Source: Clostridia bacterium
GTDB lineage: Bacteria; Bacillota; Clostridia; Oscillospirales; CAG-272
NCBI GenBank assembly: GCA_017958845.1
Contig: JAGDBW010000098.1
Coordinates: forward strand, 1-10,463
Direction of reading: 5' to 3'
Length of the DNA stretch: 10,463 nt
This document shows, in pieces, positions 5,812-10,463 of the stretch. The position numbers and the translations under genes were made by a program. The notes below the pieces were generated by a model that was given only the letters and a program-made list of their open reading frames with translations, had not been told where the DNA came from and ran no database searches. Every line of letters begins with the position of its first letter. Position 1 is the first letter of the stretch.

Positions 5812-6284
5812 CGCTGCAGCGCCTCCCGGATCTCGGCCAGCGCCCGGTCATAGTCCTCCTGCGTGCCGCCCCAGGGGTCGGCGATCTCGCCCAGCACCCG
5901 GATCTTTTCGGCGTGGGCGGGATAGGCGCAGCAGAGCGTCATCGCGTGAGAAGAAGAGAGACAGATCAGCTCGTCCGCCCACCTCGCCGTCTCCTCGTCC
6001 ATCAAGGCGGAGAGATGATGTTCGTAGTCGTTTCCCGGTGTGCTGGGGACGCCCGCCTTTCGCAGGGCCTCGACGGCATAGGGATGGATGGGGTGCCCCG
6101 GATGGGCCGCGACGCCGCGGCTGACGGCGTGCGTCGGCTCGCCGCGGTGCAGATGGTTGTAGACCGCCGCCGCCATGGGCGAGCGGCAGGTGTTGCCCGT
6201 ACAGACAAAGCACACCCGACGGATCCGGCAGGGCGGCGCTTCGGTCGGCTGTTTTTGGGGGGCGAGGGTCACGGAGTCCGGCAT
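5808..6284 (-). CDS. Low-molecular-weight protein tyrosine phosphatase family
   Basis: A 158-residue LMW-PTP/arsenate-reductase-fold protein. The P-loop CTGNTCRS (C28-S35) has the nucleophile Cys28 and phosphate-binding Arg34 of the CX5R motif, and the general-acid loop reads ADPWGG (D136-P137). The NTCRSPMAAA form resembles Firmicute YwlE-type enzymes, some of which are protein-arginine phosphatases; in YwlE a Thr at the third loop position helps select phospho-arginine, and here that position appears to be Asn31-Thr32, so substrate choice is open. About 20 extra residues precede the catalytic strand. ATG at 6284 has AAGGAG 5 nt upstream. It is first in a run with rimI and tsaD. In Bacillus ywlE lies near the t6A gene ywlC, so a phosphatase beside t6A genes is not unprecedented. 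Confidence 0.9.
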   Translation of the reverse strand: MPDSVTLAPQKQPTEAPPCRIRRVCFVCTGNTCRSPMAAAVYNHLHRGEPTHAVSRGVAAHPGHPIHPYAVEALRKAGVPSTPGNDYEHHLSALMDEETARWADELICLSSSHAMTLCCAYPAHAEKIRVLGEIADPWGGTQEDYDRALAEIREALQR

Positions 6285-6321
6285 AACTGCTCCTTTTTTG
6301 GGTCATAAAGGGCGCGGCTCC

Positions 6322-6336
6322 GGCATAGGATATGCC
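6322..6336. promoter_or_regulatory. Inverted repeat in the divergent tspO/phosphatase region
   Basis: GGCATA-GGA-TATGCC is a perfect 6-bp-arm palindrome with a 3-bp centre. It lies between the divergent starts at 6284 (minus) and 6396 (plus), 38 bp and 60 bp away, the right place for a shared operator. I cannot name the regulator, and the flanking promoter elements are weak by eye. Confidence 0.45.
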
Positions 6337-6395
6337 AAAACGACGCCCTCACAAACGTGTCGGTCGGCGCGCGGGGGCGGGAGAAGAGGTCACAA

Positions 6396-6869
6396 ATGGA
6401 TCGAAAGAACGCCAAGGCCCTGATCGTCGCGCTGCTGGCGCCGCTCGGTGTGGGAGCGGCGGCCGCGCTTTTGTCGCCCGGGATGCGGGATTTTTATGCG
6501 AGCGGGATCAATCGCCCGCCGCTTTCGCCGCCCGGATGGCTGTTTCCGGTCATCTGGACGCTGCTCTATCTCGCCATGGGCTACGCGTCCTATCTGGTAT
6601 GGAAACGGGGAGACTGCATCTTTCGCCCCACGGCGCTGCTCGCCTACGCGGTACAGCTGATCCTCCACTTCTTTTGGCCCCTGTTTTTCTTTGGGCTGCG
6701 GGCGTTTGCGCTGTCGTTTTTCTGGCTGCTCTTGCTGCTCACGGCCGCTTTGGCGACGCTGATCTACTTTTTTCGCTGCGAGCGGCGCGCGGGGTGGTGG
6801 TTCTCGCCCTACGTGGTGTGGCTGGTCTTTGCGGCCTATCTCAATCTGGGGGTGTGGATCCTCAACTGA
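6396..6869 (+). CDS. tspO: TspO/MBR tryptophan-rich membrane protein
   Basis: A 157-residue TspO family protein with five predicted membrane helices (about 5-27, 46-69, 78-100, 104-126, 132-155). Signatures are PPGWLFPVIWTLLYLAMGYA (45-64), the helix-3 QLILHFFWPLFFFG and the C-terminal PYVVWLVFAAYLNLGVWILN. Bacterial TspO binds and can degrade porphyrins and has been tied to stress and redox signalling. In helix 3 the usual Asn before the aromatic/Trp segment (QLxLNxxW) is His91. Start at 6396 is preferred to the longer frame from 6357 because GAGGTC lies just before it and the upstream 13 residues are not TspO-like. It is the only plus-strand gene here, divergent from the phosphatase gene and convergent with aspS, with its own terminator: a single-gene unit. 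Confidence 0.95.
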   Translation: MDRKNAKALIVALLAPLGVGAAAALLSPGMRDFYASGINRPPLSPPGWLFPVIWTLLYLAMGYASYLVWKRGDCIFRPTALLAYAVQLILHFFWPLFFFGLRAFALSFFWLLLLLTAALATLIYFFRCERRAGWWFSPYVVWLVFAAYLNLGVWILN

Positions 6870-6878
6870 CCCCGCTCT

Positions 6879-6906
6879 CCCCCGCCGGTCGGCGGGGGCT
6901 TTTTTT
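6879..6906 (+). terminator. Rho-independent terminator after tspO
   Basis: CCCCCGCC (6879-6886) pairs with GGCGGGGG (6891-6898) around a GGTC loop, then a C and seven T residues (6900-6906). It starts 10 bp after the tspO stop. The minus strand has no T tract after this stem, so it does not obviously stop aspS transcripts. Confidence 0.93.
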
Positions 6907-6997
6907 GTCTGATCGTGCGGCGCGCCCGCGGGGGAGAGTCCTCTTTTTGGGAGAGAGGGGCGGGGGTTTGCGCGATTCTGGTCTCGTTTGGCTCTCT

Positions 6998-8791
6998 TTA
7001 TGACTCTTTGGCGGTGACGGCGATCGAGAGCTCCCGCAGCGACGCGTCGTCGGTAAAGGAGGGCGCGCCGGTCATCAGTTCGCTGGCGTTTTGCACCTTG
7101 GGGAAGGCGATCACGTCGCGGATGTCCTCAAAGCCCAGCGTCAGCGCGACCAGCCGGTCCAGCCCGAAGGCCAGCCCGCCGTGCGGCGGCACGCCGTACT
7201 GGAACGCGTCGAGCAAAAAGCCGAACTTTTCTCTCGACTCCTCTTCGGTCATGCCGAGCACGGCAAACATGTGCGACTGGAGCTCCGCATCGTGGATGCG
7301 GATGGAGCCGCCGCCGATCTCGGTGCCGTTGAGCACGATGTCGTAGGCCTTGGCGCGGACGCGGCCGGGGTCGCTGTCGAGGTACTGCACGTCCTCGTCC
7401 ATCGGGGAGGTGAAGGGGTGGTGCTTGGCATAAAAGCGGCCGTCCTCCTCGCTGTATTCGAGCAGCGGGAACTCGGTCACCCACAAGAACTTGTAGTCGT
7501 GCGGGTCGAGCAGGCCGAGGCGTCTGGCGCATTCGACGCGCAGGGCGCCCAGGGCGTCGTAGACGACGTTGTTTTTGTCGGCGACGAGCAGCAGCAGGTC
7601 GCCGCACGCGACCTGCGTGCGCTCGAGCAGCGCCCGGGTCTCGGATTCGGTCAGGAACTTGGCAAACGAGGAGGAGATCTCGCCGGCTTCGTTCTTTTTG
7701 AGCCACGCGAGGCCCTTGGCGCGGTAGGTCTTGGCGAGGTCGGTCAGCGCGTCGATCTCCTTGCGGGAAAAGGCGGCGCCGCCCTTGACGTTGATGGCGC
7801 GCACCGAGCGGCCGGGCGCCGTGTTGTCGGCAAAGACGCCGAAAGCGCACCCCGCAAAGAGCGAGGAGACGTCGCACAGCTCAAAGCCGAAGCGGAGGTC
7901 CGGCTTGTCGGAGCCGAAGCGGTCCATGGCCTCGGCGTACGGCATCTTGACAAAGTCGTAGTCGAGCCGGACGCCGCAGAACTCGCGAAACAGGTATTTG
8001 ATAAAGCCCTCGTGCACCGCCATCACGTCGTCGGCGGTCACAAAGGACATCTCGGTGTCGATCGGGGTAAACTCCGGCTGACGGTCGGCGCGCAGGTCCT
8101 CGTCGCGGTAGCAGCGCGCGATCTGAAAGTAGCGGTCAAAGCCGGAGAGCATCAGCAGCTGTTTGTAGAGCTGGGGCGATTGGGGCAGAGCATAGAACTT
8201 GCCCGGGTGGAGGCGGCTGGGGACGAGATAGTCCCGCGCGCCCTCGGGGGTGGGCTTGATGAGGTTGGGCGTTTCGATGTCGATAAAGCCCTCGGCGGCA
8301 TAGTAGTCGCGCGCGATCTTGGTGATGCGGGAGCGCGCCATGATGTTGCGCTGCATGTCCGGGCGGCGCAGATCGAGAAAACGGTAGCGCATCCGCACGT
8401 CGGCGCGGACGGGGCTGTTTTCCACCACGTCAAAGGGCGGGGTCTTGGAGGACGACAGGACTTTCAGCTCGTCCACGGCGATCTCGATCTCGCCGGTCGG
8501 CAGGGTCCGGTTGATCGCTCCCTCGCCGCGGGAGCGCACCACGCCCTTGGCGCACAGGACGTACTCGGAGCGGATGGAGTAGGCGGCGTCGCGGATCGAC
8601 GGCTCCGTGTGCTCGTCAAAGGACAGCTGGATGATCCCGGAGCGGTCGCGCAGGTCGATAAAGATCAGGCTGCCCAGGTTGCGCTGTTTCTGGACCCAGC
8701 CCATCACGCAGACGCGCCGTCCGAGGTCACGGGCGGACAGCTGTGCGCAGTAGCAGGTGCGTTTGTCATTTGCGGTCAAAAGTTCTGCCAT
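6998..8791 (-). CDS. aspS: Aspartyl-tRNA synthetase
   Basis: A 597-residue bacterial-type class IIb AspRS, full length for the family (about 590). It has an N-terminal OB-fold anticodon domain (about 25-110), motif 1 around 166-185 (GFIDIETPNLIKPTPEGARD), motif 2 around 220-245 (YFQIARCYRDEDLRADRQPE), the bacterial GAD insertion (about 290-425) and motif 3 GGLAFGLDRLVALTLG (538-553). In the anticodon loop it reads RNLGSLIF with Leu39, like the discriminating E. coli enzyme (DLGSLIF) rather than the His-containing non-discriminating type; this suggests tRNA-Asp specificity (inference). ATG at 8791 is fixed by the conserved N terminus; the frame stays open 157 codons further upstream but that part is not AspRS-like. 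GAGGAG lies 10 nt before the ATG. No T-box signature is visible upstream. Confidence 0.98.
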   Translation of the reverse strand: MAELLTANDKRTCYCAQLSARDLGRRVCVMGWVQKQRNLGSLIFIDLRDRSGIIQLSFDEHTEPSIRDAAYSIRSEYVLCAKGVVRSRGEGAINRTLPTGEIEIAVDELKVLSSSKTPPFDVVENSPVRADVRMRYRFLDLRRPDMQRNIMARSRITKIARDYYAAEGFIDIETPNLIKPTPEGARDYLVPSRLHPGKFYALPQSPQLYKQLLMLSGFDRYFQIARCYRDEDLRADRQPEFTPIDTEMSFVTADDVMAVHEGFIKYLFREFCGVRLDYDFVKMPYAEAMDRFGSDKPDLRFGFELCDVSSLFAGCAFGVFADNTAPGRSVRAINVKGGAAFSRKEIDALTDLAKTYRAKGLAWLKKNEAGEISSSFAKFLTESETRALLERTQVACGDLLLLVADKNNVVYDALGALRVECARRLGLLDPHDYKFLWVTEFPLLEYSEEDGRFYAKHHPFTSPMDEDVQYLDSDPGRVRAKAYDIVLNGTEIGGGSIRIHDAELQSHMFAVLGMTEEESREKFGFLLDAFQYGVPPHGGLAFGLDRLVALTLGFEDIRDVIAFPKVQNASELMTGAPSFTDDASLRELSIAVTAKES

Positions 8792-9008
8792 ATGGTTGTT
8801 TCTCCTCTGTCGGATAGATAGAATTTCCTTTGTTTTGTGTCTGCTTTTCCGGCTGTCCGGCGGGCGGCCGGGTCGTCCCGGGGCGTCTGCGGTCCGGAAA
8901 GCGTCCTCGTCTGTGGGGATCGGGTTTTTGTCTTTTTTGGGTCTGTTCCGGGTCTGTCTCGGTCGTGTCGGGGCGCCGCGGGGGCGGGATCGCGCCGGGC
9001 GCGCTCCG
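8792..9008. other. 217-bp gap upstream of aspS
   Basis: No gene is apparent. On the minus strand an A-rich patch (8921-8938) and the 8-mer GGGTCTGT repeated at an 11-bp period (plus strand, 8939-8946 and 8950-8957) are visible. Near aspS, CAGACA followed 17 bp later by TATCTA is a weak promoter candidate. I see no convincing terminator for the upstream gene. Confidence 0.4.
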
Positions 9009-10001
9009 TCAGGCCTCTGTCTGCCCGAGGGCGCGGACGATCGCCTCCAGCAGGATGCGCGCGGCCTCTTCGGGATCGGAGGTCGTGACGGTACAGCCGG
9101 CCGCGCAGCGGTGTCCGCCGCCGCCAAAGGCGGCGCAGACGGCCGAGACGTCGAGACCGGCGGACCGGAGCGAACATTTGGTGACGCCGTCGGCCGTCTC
9201 GCGGGCGACCAGAGCGACGTCGGTGCACTCGATCTCGCGCAGTACCTCGATGGCGCTCTCAAAGTCGTCGGGCGTCCGCCCCTCCTCGGTCTGCTCGCGC
9301 CGGGTCAGCGCCAGCCAGCGGACGCGTCCGCCCGGCAGCGCGCGGTGTTTGGTCGCCGCCAGCACCTCGGCGCTGAGCTGCCCCGGCGTCTTGGAAAAGA
9401 AGAGACGGCGGACCAGTCCCGCCGCGTCGGCGCCGGCGTCGAGCAGCCGGGCGGCGATGCGCAGCGTGGCGGGCGTGGTGTTGGAAAAGCGAAAACAGCC
9501 CGTGTCCGACAGGATGGCCGCGTAGAGCGCGTCGATGAGGCGCCGGTCGGCGGTCAGCCGCTCCTCCCCGGCGGCGCAGAGCAGCCGCCACACGATCTCG
9601 CCGCAGGCGGCGGCGCGGGGGTCGATCAGATGGTCGGCAAAGGGCCGGCCGCTCTGATGGTGGTCGATCATGATCGCCGGAGAAAACGGGCCGCCGATCA
9701 GGGACTCGAGCCGACCGAGCTGGGTCGGCGCCGCTACGTCCACCGTCAGCGAGAGATCCGTGTCGGCGGGCAGATCGTCCGAGACGGCGATCCCCTCGAC
9801 CAGAAACGCCAGTCGCGCGGGCACGGGATCGGGGCAGACCAGCGTCGGGCGTTCTCCCCACGCGGTCAGCATCCGGCACAGAGCCGCGCCGGAGCCCACG
9901 CAGTCGCCGTCCGGGCGGGTGTGGATGAGTACCGCCGGCCGGCGGCAGGCGCGGAGCCGCTCCAGCGTGCGGGCAAAGGTCAGGGCACGGCAGCGCGTCA
10001 T
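9009..10001 (-). CDS. nrnA: DHH-family phosphoesterase, NrnA-like
   Basis: A 330-residue DHH/DHHA1 protein, the usual NrnA length. Motif I is HTRPDGDCVGSG (H27, D31, D33), motif II has D88 (TVDVA), motif III is DHH (113-115) and motif IV includes D166 (SDTGCF). The DHHA1 substrate-binding signature GGGGHRCAAG is at 293-302. Family members degrade 2-5 nt oligoribonucleotides and dephosphorylate 3'-phosphoadenosine 5'-phosphate; related proteins hydrolyse cyclic dinucleotides, which sequence alone cannot exclude. ATG at 10001 overlaps the rbfA stop as ATGA, with a strong GGAGGAGG about 8 nt upstream, so coupling with rbfA is likely. The rbfA-nrnA order is a frequent Firmicute arrangement downstream of infB. 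Confidence 0.93.
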   Translation of the reverse strand: MTRCRALTFARTLERLRACRRPAVLIHTRPDGDCVGSGAALCRMLTAWGERPTLVCPDPVPARLAFLVEGIAVSDDLPADTDLSLTVDVAAPTQLGRLESLIGGPFSPAIMIDHHQSGRPFADHLIDPRAAACGEIVWRLLCAAGEERLTADRRLIDALYAAILSDTGCFRFSNTTPATLRIAARLLDAGADAAGLVRRLFFSKTPGQLSAEVLAATKHRALPGGRVRWLALTRREQTEEGRTPDDFESAIEVLREIECTDVALVARETADGVTKCSLRSAGLDVSAVCAAFGGGGHRCAAGCTVTTSDPEEAARILLEAIVRALGQTEA

Positions 10002-10366
10002 GGCTCGTCCTCCTCCCCGTGTCCGCCGGTCTGCGGGCGGATCTGACGGAGCAGCTCGGCGATGCGCTGTCCGTGCTCCATGGCGTCGTCGCGCACAAAG
10101 ATCAGCTCGGGCGTGATCCGCAGATTGAGGCGGGTGGCCAGCGCGTGGCGCAGCGCCCCGGCGGCGCCTCTCAGCGCACGGTCGACGTCCTCGCCGCCGG
10201 AGATGGAAGAATAGTAGACTTTTGCGATCTTCAGGTCCGGCGAGACCTCGGCCCGCGTGACGCTGGTCAGGTTGTCCGACAGGCGCGGATCGACCAGTTC
10301 CCGCACGGCGACGGCCAGCTCTTCGGTGACGGCGTCGTTGATGCGGTCTTTGCGATATTTTGACAT
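9998..10366 (-). CDS. rbfA: Ribosome-binding factor A
   Basis: A 122-residue RbfA, a single KH-type domain protein that binds the 30S subunit and helps mature the 5' end of 16S rRNA. SKYRKDRINDAVTEELA at the start and LRITPELIFVRDDAMEHGQRI (82-102) are strongly typical, as is the VYYSSI segment in the middle. The acidic tail (GEEDEP) is probably disordered. ATG at 10366 is preferred over the in-frame GTG at 10381 because AAAGGA lies 8 nt before it and would fall inside a longer product. The gene overlaps nrnA by 4 bp. An infB gene would be expected just beyond the right edge, but the 97 bp visible do not show it. Confidence 0.95.
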   Translation of the reverse strand: MSKYRKDRINDAVTEELAVAVRELVDPRLSDNLTSVTRAEVSPDLKIAKVYYSSISGGEDVDRALRGAAGALRHALATRLNLRITPELIFVRDDAMEHGQRIAELLRQIRPQTGGHGEEDEP

Positions 10367-10463
10367 AGGTTGTCCTTTCACGCCCTCGCGGGCGGGGTTT
10401 GGATGATCGTGGGTCAGCGGCGCGGCCGTCAGGGGGCGGGTGCGCGCTCGCAGACCGGCTGTC
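10367..10463. other. Edge sequence upstream of rbfA
   Basis: Only 97 bp are visible. One minus-strand frame ends at a TGA at 10439-10441 after ten codons and could be the tail of an upstream gene, but it is too short to recognise. Confidence 0.25.

Noticed and set aside
7091..8821. 576-codon open frame antisense to aspS
   Set aside because: It mirrors the real aspS reading frame, has no recognisable domain and is expected from GC-rich codon bias. Other long opposite-strand frames over nrnA, tsaD, rex, DnaD and the helicase loader were dropped for the same reason.
8792..9008. T-box leader for aspS
   Set aside because: The conserved TGGNACCGCG antiterminator sequence is absent on the minus strand, and no leader terminator is evident.
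10367..10463. C terminus of infB upstream of rbfA
   Set aside because: Expected by synteny, but the ten codons before the TGA at 10439-10441 do not resemble an IF-2 C terminus, so no gene is called.

Overview
This high-GC window reads as chromosome of a spore-forming, largely anaerobic Firmicute, most likely a high-GC member of the class Clostridia. The pointers are a Rex redox repressor, a DnaD-domain protein next to a DnaC/DnaI-type helicase loader, a probable dipicolinate synthase subunit A start, a clostridial-looking TspO and AGGAGG-type ribosome binding sites. The taxonomic call is inference from gene content. I see no insertion sequence, phage gene, CRISPR array, tRNA or rRNA.

Layout: all genes but one lie on the minus strand, so transcription runs from high to low coordinates. 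At the right edge are rbfA (10366-9998) and a DHH-family NrnA-like phosphoesterase (10001-9009), which overlap by ATGA. A 217-bp gap follows, then aspS (8791-6998). Convergent to aspS is the only plus-strand gene, tspO (6396-6869), closed by a strong terminator. Divergent from tspO is a minus-strand run: low-molecular-weight protein tyrosine phosphatase (6284-5808), rimI (5811-5341, ATGA overlap) and tsaD (5233-4157). After a 319-bp gap comes a four-gene run: rex (3837-3151), a DnaD-domain gene (3154-2168, ATGA overlap), a DnaC/DnaI-like ATPase (2128-1163) and mntP (1058-489). That run ends at a minus-strand terminator (398-421). The left edge holds the first 49 codons of a probable dipicolinate synthase subunit A gene (147-1), preceded by a 341-bp region rich in repeats and hairpins.

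How the genes fit together: rbfA and aspS serve translation; tsaD makes the t6A tRNA modification; rimI acetylates protein N termini. The rex/DnaD/helicase-loader run puts an NADH/NAD+ sensor and replication-initiation factors on one predicted transcript. Upstream of rex, in an unusually A/T-rich stretch, lie four 9-mers matching TTTTNCACA, which looks like a DnaA-box cluster. This is the most interesting signal in the window. Second is the region before the dipicolinate synthase gene, with a 13-bp tandem repeat, a sigma-K-like promoter match, two tandem hairpins and a T-rich tract. Most of the window is ordinary housekeeping sequence, and I found no clearly new multi-gene system.
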